DNA from: Silene latifolia
Lineage: Eukaryota > Streptophyta > Magnoliopsida > Caryophyllales > Caryophyllaceae
Assembly (NCBI RefSeq): GCF_048544455.1
Contig: NC_133537.1
Span: 311,835,738-311,899,737, forward strand
Length of the DNA: 64,000 nt
Direction: 5' to 3'
Part shown: piece after piece, positions 45,132-57,946 of the stretch
Position numbering within the stretch: position 1 is the stretch's first letter
Layout of the letters: the number at the start of each line of letters is the position of its first letter
Notes under the pieces: generated by a model
Seen by the model: only the letters and a program-made list of their open reading frames with translations
What the model was told of the DNA's origin: nothing
Databases searched by the model: none
Made by a program: the position numbers and the translations under genes

Positions 45132-47892
45132 TGTGACACCCTCATTTTTAGCGTTAAATAAACACGTAAATTCTACAGAAAAACTGACAGGATATGTTTG
45201 TAATTGGTTCAACTAGATAAAACCTGTAATTTTAAAAACTTTTCTACACCATTCACAAACATTTCCAAATGAAGAGTGCTAAAACCTGCAAAAACTAACA
45301 AACTAATTTACATAACATAGCTAAAGTCGCGAGAATAAAGTGATACAAACCAAAGTAAGAGAGGGAGACATATGTCCCTCCAAAATATAAACACAACCAT
45401 AAGTTTAAAGGTTTACTACAAAATATAACCAAACTAGGTCCAAGGTTCTTTTGCTCGCTAGCTCGTCCATGTACCCCATCTAAACATCATCAACCTGTCA
45501 ATCGCATTTTATACAAACACGAAAGCCACAATTCAGTGGGGAGTAACTTCGAGTTCTCCCAGCCACAAAATGTCATAATTAATATAACATGTAAACATAA
45601 GAATATAAATATGAAAACACATAGCCTTAGCATATAGATGCTAGACAATCGTGCTTATCATGTGAACAACAATATAACAACACGTAGTCCTAGCATGCGA
45701 ATACTAGACCGACTCATACTACACTATCATGTGAATCACATAACATCCAGGAATCCAAACTCTATCAACCATAGCCGGCTTGCATCTCACCTTCTATGAT
45801 TCATAGAATCATCAAACAAGAAAGGACAATATATCAAAGACAGACATAAGTTCTTAGCACGGTCAATAGTCACTCTGTAAATCGAGTCTATACCACGAGG
45901 TAGGGAAGGTAATCGAACCGGTATTTTGGCTCAGAGGTTCTATCAAAACATGGCCAAGACACAACACAACCCTAGCCTAAAATCTGCGCAGACCTAGACA
46001 AGCGGATACACACCACCGCACCCAAGACCCACAATTTTATAAAACCATGTGAGTACCCTAAGGAGTCCACCAAAGGGTTGGCTAGTACTTAAGCTGACCA
46101 CTTACTCTCAAAATAAGTAACGAGGTCATGCCCCAACTTGGATATAATCCCACCAAGTCAGGAACACAAAGGCTATCAAGCAGTGAACATATACTCGTCA
46201 AAGACTATAAAGGCCTATCTATGACAACACAACAACCTGCAAGAAGTATTCAATACCAATTCCATTTCAAGCAATATTAACAATATTAAAGGTTTCAGGG
46301 AATCTAGGGCCGTTTCTACAATATAAGAAACCATTCAAATCAACCAACAACACATGTGAAATAAAAACATAATAAATGGCCTAAAACAAGAATAAGGCCA
46401 ATTATCCAATTCACACATTAATTTCATCCAACCGAATTTTTACCCGCAACCCCTTGACCTGCGGCAGTGCGGGTTCAATCGTGGTGACCAATCACACAAT
46501 TGGATGACATCGATTCAGTCAAAGGGACTAAGGCTCAGTTTTCGGCATAATCATCCAAACATTACAATTATCGCTATAAAATTCATTTTAAGCCTATTCA
46601 TTACAAATTCATATCATAACCTATCCTAACATGTGCCAACTACCAATATAAGCATAATTTTACCATCAACATTATATTTACTACTAACATTATTCTTTTC
46701 ATAAGACTACCCATATGTGACTTATACTAAATATAACATTAATACACCCGAAACGACGAACAGCGCATGAAAAATCGCGAAAACAAGCAACGGGCCGACC
46801 CGGGCCAACCCAGGGCTGCCGTGGGCCTGCCGGGCCAAATGGGCCGCCACCCCCAAACCCTCCATTTCTCCATTTTTGTTCATTTTAACATCGTTTTAAG
46901 CATCAATTATTCATTCCCATTTCATTTCCATACTAATATGTGAACTTAAACTTACAAAAGACATGAATTTAACACATATTTTCATGTGAAATAAACCACT
47001 CAAATAACATTCACAAAATCATACAAAAAAAAAAAGAATGTGACATTTAATCGTCGAGTAACTCGAAATATGTTACCTTAAGCTAGAAAAAGGCAAAATA
47101 ACCCTTGAGAAAACCCTAAAAAAAGTAGCTACCCATCATCCTCTACTATATAGGAGTCCCCTATATCATCCTCATAATCTTCACCTATTAAAAACAACAA
47201 AAACACCATAATAATTACTAAAACCGAAATTATGCCCAAAATCATCTTAAATCGACATAATGAAAACTGAAATTAAAACATACTAGGATGTAGATCTTGA
47301 AGAGAGGATTCCGAAAATATAAATTTTGCGAAAATCGGACTAGAAACGAAGAAGTTATGATGAAATTACGATTGTAAGTTTATTTGTTTTTTTTTTTTGT
47401 GGATTTCGGTCAAGAGGCAAAGGAAGACTTAGGAAGAAATAGGAAGGAGGGGGAAGAAGGTGGGCCGTGGAAAGGGAGAAAGGAGCGGCAATTTGGCGGA
47501 ATTTCATTAGTCGGTTTTTACCGTTTCGACGATAATTTCGACGATAATTAGAACCGTTTGTCAAATGCAAATTCCGACAATGCCAAAGTTCTTAAACACG
47601 AGATTACAAGAAGATTGAATACTCATATGACCCATTTCCAAAATCGTTTGCCCAATTTTCAAAAGAATTTCCATTTTCCCCGATATGCCCTTATTTCGAA
47701 ATAAAAGGTTTTTACATGGTTTAAACTATTTTTAAACATTTCGAAACTATCAAAATAAATAATTTACTTCAAAATATAATAGAATTATATTTCATTGAAT
47801 TATTATTACTTCATATACATTAATAATAAATTCAACTTGATTAATAAATTACTTTCGCAATATAATAACGATTAAAATTACGGGGTGTTACA
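45132..47892 (-). repeat. 3' LTR of the LARD-like element
   Basis: 2761 bp. Nearly identical to 51331-54098, with about 1 percent scattered substitutions, but with clustered differences in two GC-rich spots (about 46445-46530 and 46755-46855). No coding frame is credible. Confidence 0.85.
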
Positions 47893-50800
47893 ATCATCCC
47901 TACTTTTAAGAAGTTTCGTCCTCGAAACTTGCAAGTAGAAAACGAAAATACAATAAGGACGAACTCAATTTTCCAAGGGCGAAAATCAAAACATTCAAAA
48001 CAAATTGGAATTTCAAAAGATGATCCTTCAAAAGGGGTTAAGAAACTTTCAAAAGCACGATGTCCATATCAAGGGAATGAGAGAACTCTTGATGCATGCA
48101 AGCGCTATCATTCGAATCAAGGGCAAATCAAAATACGAAATCATTCGCCGATAAGTGCAGAACTAGTTATCGAGGCGTCTCCAATAACGAATCGACAACG
48201 AATCAACGCCAAAACAAAATGAAAGCGAAAGGTCAAATGCAATTGTTATAGAAAAATGGTAAATCATTTTTCAAACTTTACCAGAAGTCAAGTTTTCAAA
48301 TATAATACAAATTTTAACAATGAATCGAAAAGTTAACTCACATTGGTCCGAAATTACACAAAACGAAAAATAGCTTAGGTATCAAATCGAACACTAGGGT
48401 TGAAAGAAAGTGAGAACTCATTTTCAAATGTTATAGAAAGAGGTCAATTTGTAGATTTAACTCCAAATTTAAAATAATGAACCAAAAGTTTACTCAAACT
48501 AGATAGAATCTATGCAAGATGGAAAACAACTCGGGAACGAGAAGGGCAACTCGCGATAGGGAACTCACACCCAACAGACAAGAAGGAATTGAACTCTTAA
48601 AGGTGGAATTTTTGGATGAAGTCAATAAAGATGTCAACGAACAAGACGCTTTACTCAAAAGGTCAAATGAGTTCCAAAAAGGCGAACTCAACGGAACAAG
48701 CCAGAATAGCAAGAATGACAATTGTCGGAGATCGGAATTAGGAAGATCGGTACATCGAGAAAAGTTCACTCAATTTTTCCAACCACAGAGTCACCCTACT
48801 AGGTCCTCCTAACATCAACAGGGCAACAACCAGAGGCCACGCTAATCCAAAGAGCCATCTGAACCACTCATCGACAAGTCTACTTATAAGCTAATCCTTG
48901 AGACAATCATATCCACTACAATTATAACTTAACAATTTCCCAATCAAAATGTTTCCACCAATATCCTCCACCGAACAAAATCAAAATCCAAAGTCGAAAC
49001 TAGTAACAATATTATACCCTTACCAAGATTCAATATTCCCAAACGCATTCATGCTTGAAACCAACCCACAAGCAACAAGTTGCACTATCCAATCCATAAT
49101 TAGCACTAACTATAAGATAAATGGGTTCATCACACAAATCATCTGATCGGTTTACTCAAGATTCACTATCCTACTTCCCAACAATATTCCAATTCCAATA
49201 GAAAGATTCCTCAAAGGATTAAATATAAGGTCCAAACTTACAATAGCATTCCACAAACTTAGCTATCAATCCCCAATACCGTAAAGTAAGGCTCAAATGA
49301 CAAACGAACAATCCCCGAACGAACAATGCCCAAAACAAATCCAAAATAACCATAGAAATACTCCACCAAGGTAAACTAATCCCATTAGTCTCATCATCAA
49401 ATCGAAACCAAAGTAAGTCTTATACCACCGAATCACGCGAACCTCAAATCGCAAGGAGACTACAACATTGCCATCATAAGAATTCCATCAAAAATATAGC
49501 TCTCATATTACATGGTCAAATACAGACACAAACTCCTACACCAATTCCCGACAAAAATCAAAATACAAAAATCCTCAAATCACATCCCACTAACTCTGTA
49601 AACATGGTCAACAAGGTACCAACTATACTAAGTAGATAAGGAGTGATAACGGGATAGAGAAACGGTAAAATATTTTCGAAGGGTGCATGAGCATGACAAG
49701 TTAGGAAACTAGGGAGTCGGACCGTAAAGATAACGGTTGACAGAAATAAGAGGTACTCGAGTCAAGAAGATATCTCGGGCAAGAAGAAGATACGTAAACT
49801 TCGGCATAAAAACGGGGTTCAACGACGCTAAAGAGAAGGAGAGGAGAAGAGCGGCATAATGAAAGGGTTACCGCTTAACTAAACACTCCTCAAAGCTTAT
49901 GATCGCTATGATAAGGTTACATCACTAAGGTGCTCAACAAAGACTCAAAAGTCTACCAAATCATAGGACTAACAAGGCCTCCACAATGGTAGGTTTACCT
50001 CAACTTAATTGGTTCCAAGAGCCAAAATCAATTCACCACACAAATTCATTTGTTACCATCCAAGTCCCAAAGTATCTCCTTTACAATTCTCGTCATCGAA
50101 CTTCACTTACTATGTCATCCCCAAGTACCATGGCTTGTTTACACTATCATGTCACCACTTCGTACTTCCAGTCTCCGATACCATAAATTAGAATCGCATC
50201 TTTGAACTCACGAACTACATCGAACGACTCCCCACCAAAATTCCCAAATTCAGATATGATTAATAAGGTCAACCACGTGTTCTCAAATTTCAAAAGGTCA
50301 ACAAGGGCTACTCTATACTAGATTTGGTCAACTCAAAAGGTTTTAACAAACTAACTAATTCCAAAGTACGATACCAATCCATTAAGCAACGTCAATGTCC
50401 TATTGTATTCCTTGCAAGGCCTACAAAGATTGGGCTAACTATCATTCCTTTAATTCTCCACAAAAAACATCGAGACTCTCAAATGAAGTAGCTTAGGTTC
50501 ATTCCAATTTATGTGCTAAGGTAGTACCCATGCTCAATCACCTATAACAAACAAGCTCTCAATAGACATAAATCCCAAGGTGTTTCTCAACTCACTAGGC
50601 TCTCTCATCAAGCACAACTAACAAGACTAACCAAAGGATCCCAAGTTATCTTCTCATATACAGCTCAAACCTTAAACAATCAATTTCTCAACTCGTTCAC
50701 GCCTTCCAATGATACATTCACTCACCCCAAGGTACGAGACTCAGTTAAAAACATTCTCTCAAAACTGGGTTCTCTTGAACAAGGGGACTATCCCGTGGAA

Positions 50801-51330
50801 TAAAAGGAAGGTGTCCACAAGGACTCTTATTATAAGAAGAAAACGAACCAAGGATGAATCGGGAGAAAGAGTAGAAGAGTAATTACCAAGGCGAGAGAAG
50901 AGGAATTAGAAAGACGAATAGACAACTAGATTGAAAGATTAAGGTAGGGTACACTGAATACGAAAAGAAATATCAAGAAAGTGGAAGCATCCTTCATTTG
51001 GCATAACCAATCTTCAAAATTCGGCAACGGCCACTCAATCTTGGTCACCAACGAGTAAGATCACGGTCATAGCTTCAACGGCACGAAAATTAACAACTAA
51101 CAATTAACAAAACTAGCTTGTAGGATTGCATTATCTACGTTTCTTGGAGGGCCATCTTGCAAAAGAGAACATTGGTTAGCACCTAACAAATAGCAATCAC
51201 AAAGAGACTACAACATAAGGTCCTAAGTTTACCCATCCTACCCATCTCTCGAGTTTATTATTTGAAGGTCAAGTTATTTATATTGGGGTGCACAAACGTG
51301 CGTCGGGAGCAAATATGCTCTGATACCAAC
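47893..51330 (-). other. Internal region of the LARD-like element
   Basis: Next to the 3' LTR the minus strand reads TTTTAAAAGTAGGGATGAT, a polypurine-type tract (about 47893-47912). Next to the 5' LTR it reads TGGTATCAGAGC (about 51317-51328), the initiator Met-tRNA primer site. The 3.4 kb between is A/C-rich on the + strand. Its longest frames are below 100 codons, with no recognisable domain. Confidence 0.7.
51317..51328 (-). promoter_or_regulatory. Primer binding site, tRNA-iMet
   Basis: TGGTATCAGAGC on the minus strand, two bases after the LTR end, is the standard initiator Met-tRNA primer complement. Confidence 0.88.
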
Positions 51331-54098
51331 TGTGACACCTTTATTTTTAGCGTTAAATAAACACGTAAATTCTACAGAAAAACTGACAGGATATGTTTGT
51401 AATTGGTTCAACTAGATAAAACCTGTAATTTTAAAAACTTTTCTAAACCATTCACAAACATTTCCAAATGAAGAGTGCCAAAACCTACAAAAACTAACAA
51501 ACTTATTTACATAACATAGCTAAAGTCGCGAGAATAAAGTGATACAAACCAAAGTAAGAGAGGGAGACATATGTCCCTCCAAAATATAAACACAACCATA
51601 AGTTTAAAGGTTTACTACAAAATATAACCAAACTAGGTCCAAGGTTCTTTTGTTCGCTAGCTCGTCCATGTACCCCATCTAAACATCATCAACCTGTCAA
51701 TCGCATTTTATACAAACACGAAAGCCACAATTCAGTGGGGAGTAACTTCGAGTTCTCCCAGCCACGAAATGTCATAATTAATATAACATGTAAACATAAG
51801 AATATAAATATGAAAACACATAGCCTTAGCATATAGATGCTAGACAATCGTGCTTATCATGTGAACAACAATATAACAACACGTAGTCCTAGCATGCGAA
51901 TACTAGACCGACTCATACTACACTATCATGTGAATCACATAACATCCAGGAATCCAAACTCTATCAACCATAGCCGGCTTGCATCTCACCTTCTATGATT
52001 CATAGAATCATCAAACAAGAAAGGACAATATATCAAAGACAGGCATAAGTTCTTAGCACGGTCAATAGTCACTCTGTAACTCGAGTCTATACCACGAGGT
52101 AGGGAAGGTAATCGAACCGGTATCTTGGCTCAGAGGTTCTATCAAAACATGGCCAAGACACAACACAACCCTAGCCTAAAATCTGCGCAGACCTAGACAT
52201 GCGGATACACACCACCGCACCCAAGACCCACAATTTTATAAAACCATGTGAGTACCCTAAGGAGTCCACCAAAGGGTTGGCTAGTACTTAAGCTGACCAC
52301 TTACTCTCAAAATAAGTAACGAGGTCATGCCCCAACTTGGATATAATCCCACCAAGTCAGGAACACAAAGGCTATCAAGCAGTGAACATATACTCGTCAA
52401 AGACTATAAAGGCCTATCTATGACAACACAACAACCTGCAAGAAGTATTCAATACCAATTCCATTTCAAGCAATATTAACAATATTAAAGGTTTCAGGGA
52501 ATCTAGGGCCGTTTCTACAATATAAGAAACCATTCAAATCAACCAACAACACATGTGAAATAAAAACATAATAAATGGCCTAAAACAAGAATTAGGCCAA
52601 TTATCCAATTCACACATTAATTTCATCCAACCGAATTTTTACCGCAACTGATGACCTGCGGCGAGTGCGGGTTCAATCGTGGTGACCAATCACACAATTG
52701 ATCGACATCGATTGATCAAAGGACTAAGGCTCAGTTTTCGGCATAATCATCCAAACATTACAATTATCGCTATAAAATTCATTTTAAGCCTATTCATTAC
52801 AAATTCATATCATAACCTATCCTAACATGTGCCAACTACCAATATAAGCATAATTTTACCATCAACATTATATTTACTACTAACATTATTCTTTTCATAA
52901 GACTACCCATATGTGACTTATACTAAATATAACATTAATACACCAAAAACGACGACAAGCATGAAAAATCGCGAAAACAAAACGGGCCGACCCGGGCCAA
53001 CCCGGGGCTGTCGTGGCTGCCGCGAACTCTGCCCACGGCCAAATGGGCCGCCACCCCCAAACCCTCCATTTCTCCATTTTTGTTCATTTTAACATCGTTT
53101 TAAGCATCAATTATTCATTCCCATTTCATTTCCATACTAATATGTGAACTTAAACTTACAAAAGACATGAATTTAACACATATTTTCATGTGAAATAAAC
53201 CACTCAAATAACATTCACAAAATCATACAAAAAAACAAAGAATGTGACATTTAATCGTCGAGTAACTCGAAATATGTTACCTTAAGCTAGAAAAAGGCAA
53301 AATAACCCTTGAGAAAACCCTAAAAACAGTAGCTACCCATCATCCTCTACTATATAGGAGTCCCCTATATCATCCTCATAATCTTCACCTATTAAAAACA
53401 ACAAAAACACCATAATAATTACTAAAACCGAAATTATGCCCAAAATCATCTTAAATCGACATAATGAAAACGGAAATTAAAACATACTAGGATGTAGATC
53501 TTGAAGAGAGGATTCCGAAAATATAAATTTTGCGAAAATCGGACTAGAAACGAAGAAGTTATGATGAAATTACGATTGTAAGTTTATTTGTTTTTTTTTT
53601 TTGTGGATTTCGGTCAAGAGGCAAAAGAAGCCTTAGGAAGAAATAGGAAGGAGGGGGAAGAATGTGGGCCGTGGAAAGGGAGAAAGGAGCGGGAATTTGG
53701 CGGAATTTCATTAGTCGGTTTTGGCTCGTTTCGACGATAATTTCGACGATAATTAGAACCGTTTGTCAAATGCAAATTCCGACAATGCCAAAGTTCTTAA
53801 ACACAAGATTACAAGAAGATTGAGTACTCATATGACCCATTTCCAAAATCGTTTGCCCAATTTTCACAAGAATTTCCATTTTCCCCGATATGCCCTTATT
53901 TCGAAATAAAAGGTTTTTACATGGTTTAAACTATTTTTAAACATTTCAAAACTATCAAAATAAATAATTTACTTCAAAATATAATAGAATTATATTTCAT
54001 TGAATTATTATTACTTCATATACATTAATATTAAATTCAACTTGATTAATAAATTACTTTCGCAATATAATAACGGTCCGAAATTACGGGGTGTTACA
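51331..54098 (-). repeat. 5' LTR of the LARD-like element
   Basis: 2768 bp, partner of 45132-47892. On the minus strand it starts TGTAACACCCCGTAATTTCGG. An open frame over the GC-rich spot at about 52945-53040 is not supported by the other LTR. Confidence 0.85.
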
Positions 54099-54103
54099 AG
54101 CAT

Positions 54104-55435
54104 AGATGCGACATACAATTCACATGTAACGATAATTAGCATGCGATTTGTATTCCTATTAAAAATTACCAACTTTAACACTTCAACATGCTCACACATA
54201 AACATCCAACATGTTCCTTCCTAGCTTGACCACAATCATCCATGTTACCAAATCAAGTGTTACTAAGCATGAAACTACTTCACAATCATCAAACAAGGAT
54301 ATGCAACAACCATATGCATCAAGAACATCCTATTACCCCACGCGTTGTGACCGACTTAAGTTAGGAGGACAAGAGTACAACCTTGAGACTTTTCCTAAGC
54401 CTTTCACGAGTTATCTATGACTCAAACTGGGTTCATTTTAGATTGACACACCTACAATTTAAAACAAATTCTAGCCTAAGTGGGACGTATACCCACGTTT
54501 CCCACGATCACAGCACAACTAGATTTATGTTAATAACTACTAAAGCCACTAACTTAATATCATATTATTAGCCACTAATTATAACAACTACTAAATAATA
54601 GGAATCACTAAAACTAATTTTGGAGCATAACGTCAACAGGTGAATGGAATTAGAGAGATTAAAGGTTATGAAGGGGAATTGAGGAGGGTGAGAAAATGGG
54701 AAAAATGATGAAACAAGCGCTATTGCAGTGTATAGCCCAAGGACTTGACAGAAATGGAGAGAATCTGGCAAGAACTCAGACACAATAAACTGAATGCTAT
54801 AAAATTTATAAATTTGATATAAAATAGCAAATGACCTGCTAAATTCATGAAATTTAGTAACAAATCATTTAACTGAGTAAACTAACTCTGAGAAAATTTA
54901 TAGGATTTTAGAGGCATTCTAAGTATTTTAAATAAATTGTTGGAGACTGACTGACAGATGAACTCTGACAGTTTGACACAGACTCAAAGTTTGGGATTGA
55001 ATAAGGACCAAATGATATAATTATCAACTCAAATCCCACATAATATTCACAGCGAAGCAAGTTAACAATTTGGACAACTTAAATTGGGATTTATCACAGC
55101 CAAGCACAGATAAATATCCAACTCAAGCCAACAGCAAAGCCAAACAGCCCACAGACTGAGCACGGGATTGAATAAACTTTACCAACAGACTTTGTTCAAC
55201 ATCTATAGTCTAAGCACAAGATGTTAACAGGCCTGACTCTTAACTAAAGACTAAGCACAAGTTAAATAGGTTTGAAATTGAGAGAAATCTTAGGTTTAAT
55301 ATTCATCAAAAGCTGCCTCAATGCAGATGGGGTAGAGATCCTTATAAAGGCCTCTCCCTTGGAATTCTGTTACAAAATAACCCTAGAAATCTCATCTAAG
55401 GGCCAGGATTAGTTCTTAAGATACAAACAAAGTGA
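54104..55435. other. Unassigned sequence, probably T1 leader or LTR remains
   Basis: Restoring the target site makes this directly contiguous with 45036-45131, upstream of T1 gag on the minus strand. It could contain the leader and 5' LTR of T1, but I find no TGTAACACCCC terminus or primer site. Short open frames show no motif. An A-rich stretch with several GCACAAG-like words lies at about 55080-55270. Confidence 0.4.
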
Positions 55436-55595
55436 TGAAAATATATTACTGAAAGTTGTATAATCCCCTAATCAGAGTGATTGGATTAGCATATCATTTA
55501 TAGTATTTACAAGATACGTCGGTTACATAGTCAAGATATATGACCTAATTACAAGCCTAAATATTTTATAGAAATATTACATATTTACATTAATA
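55436..55595 (-). repeat. Probable short 3' LTR of copia-1
   Basis: On the minus strand AATGTGGGGGCG (55596-55607) is a copia-type polypurine tract. The next 160 bp start TATTAATG (a TGTTA-type start may be mutated), contain TATAAATGATATG and end TATTTTCA. The border is tentative. Confidence 0.45.
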
Positions 55596-55839
55596 CGCCC
55601 CCACATTAAGAGCGGGAGGAGGCCGGACGCTCAAGCTGGACCGAAAACAATTAAAAAGAAATCGAGGTAGTCCCTTAGTAAAAATGTCTGCATATTGGTA
55701 TTCAGCGGGAACATGTAGAACGCGAACGGAACCAACTTAAACCTTTTCACGCACAAAATGGATGTCAATTTTAATATGCTTCATGCGTTAATGTTGGATG
55801 GGGTTGCTAGCAAGATAAACAGCAGAGATATTGTCACAA

Positions 55840-57946
55840 TAAACTAGCGTGGCACGGGAAATAGGAACATGGAGTTCAAGCAGTAAATTACGGAGCCAGC
55901 TCGTCTCAGCAACAACATTAGCAACATCACGATATTCGGCCTCAGCACTAGAACGAGAAAGGGTTGCTTGGCATTTAGATGACTAAGAGACAAGATTGTT
56001 ACCCAAAAAACACAATAGCCCAAAGTCGAACGACATGAATCGGGACACCTAGCCCAGTCGACATCAGAATAAGCAGTGATATGCATATATGGAGATTTGG
56101 AAATAGTAAGACCATAAGTGAGTGTACCTTTCACGTAGCGAAGAAGACGTTTCAGAAAATGAAGATGTGGTTCACATGGGGCATGTATAAAGAGACAAAC
56201 CTGCTGAGCTGTATGAGCAATGTCGCGCCGTGTAATGGTCAAGTACTGGAGTGTCCCAGCTAAACTTCGATAAAGGGAAGGATCGAAAATGAGTGGACCG
56301 GCAGTAGCACTAAGTTTGGACCCAACGTTAACCGGAGTGGAAGTAGGGTTGCATGATGACATAGAGGCATGGCTCAGGATATCCTCAGCGTATTTTCGCA
56401 TCGTTAAAAACAAGCCGGAACCAGCAGTACAGGTAACAGTGATCCCCAAAAAATGATAAAAGACCCCTAAGTCTGTCATAGCAAATTCCTGTGACAAGGA
56501 GTTAATAATACATTGCAATAGTGAGGAATTCGAAGTAGTGACAATGAAATCATCCACATAGAGTAAAATATACACAGTTTCAGTACCATAATGATATATG
56601 AAAAATGACACGTCACATATACTACTTTGGAACCCCTGGGAAAGAATAAATGTCGCAAATCGTTGAAACTACGCATGATGAGCCTGCTTAAGACCATACA
56701 ATGATTTACGTGGGCGACAGACATGGGAAGGAGCATTTTTGTCAACAAAACCCGGAGGTTGATGCATATAGACAGTCTCAGCCAAGTCACCATGTAGAAA
56801 TGCATTTTTAACGTCCAATTGATGAATTGGCCAGGAGCGAGAAACAGTTAAACTGAGAACGGTACGAATGGTGGTTGGCTTAACAACAAGGGTAAACGTT
56901 TCATCATAATCGACACCAACCTGTTGAGATTTACCATTTACTATGAGGCGGGCTTTATACCTTCGCAAGGAACCGTCGCTTTTAAATTTATGACGATATA
57001 ACCATAAGCAACGGACGACATTAGCATCACTAGGCCGGGGAACTAGATCCCAAGTGTGATTTTACTTTAATGCACGGAATTCGTCTTACATGGCAATATT
57101 CCACTTCGGGTCTCGGAGTGTGTCATAGGGCAATTTTGGTAACGGGCAAAGGGCTGGTTGCTGAGCACCAAGTAGGGCTTTGGGTTTAAATATCCCATTC
57201 ATAGCACGGGTGGTGATGGTCCGATAGGAGGGAGAAGGCGGTGGTGGTGGTGGTGTTGGTGTCCGGATAGTAAGGGAGGGACTGGTGTTTTGTGGTTGGA
57301 GTAGACGGGGAGGGTCTGGCGATGGGAGTAGTTAGAGAGGCAGGGGATGCGGGTTCGTGTGTGGCAGGGGAGGTACGGGCTGGAGAGGTGGTGAGGGGTT
57401 GTCGTGGGGATGTGGGTGGACTGTCTGGTGGCGTGGGAGGGGGCTGTTGGGTGGGTTAGTGTGGTGTATATAGGGTGGCAGTAGGTGGTGTCGTGGGGGT
57501 AGGACCAAAATGGTCATATAAGAGGGGATTAAGGGGAAGGTCTAGGAATGAATATAATGCAGGTTGATGGTGAGGGACCTCCGAGAACTGGAATACGGAT
57601 TCATCAAATGTGACATGACGAGAAATGTTTATTTTACCCGTACTTAAATCAAGACACCTATGCCCATGATGTTTAGGTGGGTATCCGAGGAAGACACACT
57701 TAGTGGACCGATGACTTAGTTTTTGAGGTCTTTTGTCGGATAAATTTGGATAGCACGCATAACCAAACACACAAAGATGCTCATAGGACGGTTCTTTTGC
57801 GAAAAGAGTGGAAGTGGGAGAGCGGAAGTGAAGAGTTTTAGTGGAAAGAATGTTGTGGAGATGAACCGCTGCGTGAAGAGCATCGACCCAATAAGACGGA
57901 GGAACAGAGGCATCATAAAGAAGAGCTAAAATTATTTCATTTAGAT
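55840..57946 (-). pseudogene. pol: Copia-1 pol: integrase end, RT and RNase H
   Basis: Minus strand, truncated at 57946 by another element. The integrase end shows, over two frames, FGYACYPNLSDKRPQKL and KCVFLGYPPKHHGHRCLD, then VTFDESVFQF. A Pro/His-rich linker follows (about 57517-57230). RT starts near 57000 with [28 protein letters not shown] and [13 protein letters not shown] at about 56666 stands for a Trp codon, then LLYVDDFIV is the catalytic box. RNase H shows SLAGTLQYLTITRRDIAH and AYSDVDWARCPDS. A frameshift near 55985 alters the C-terminus. The order integrase-RT-RNase H is diagnostic for Ty1/copia. Confidence 0.88.

Larger units (their letters stand above)
45132..54098 (-). mobile_element. 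Large non-coding retrotransposon derivative (LARD-like)
   Basis: 8967 bp, minus orientation, flanked by AGCAT. Two long LTRs (51331-54098 as 5' LTR, 45132-47892 as 3' LTR) start TGTAACACCCC and end GTGTCACA. An initiator-tRNA-Met primer site and a polypurine tract are in the right places. The 3.4-kb internal region has only short unrelated open frames and no gag or pol motif, so it depends on a partner, plausibly a Tekay-type chromovirus given the LTR termini. It lies upstream of T1 gag. Confidence 0.88.

Noticed and set aside
48519..48812. 97-codon + strand frame in the LARD interior
   Set aside because: Polar composition without any domain, overlapped by an equally long frame on the other strand; likely chance.
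52895..53077. Short Trp/Ala-rich frame on the minus strand
   Set aside because: It lies in the GC-rich variable spot of the LARD LTR and is not open in the partner LTR.
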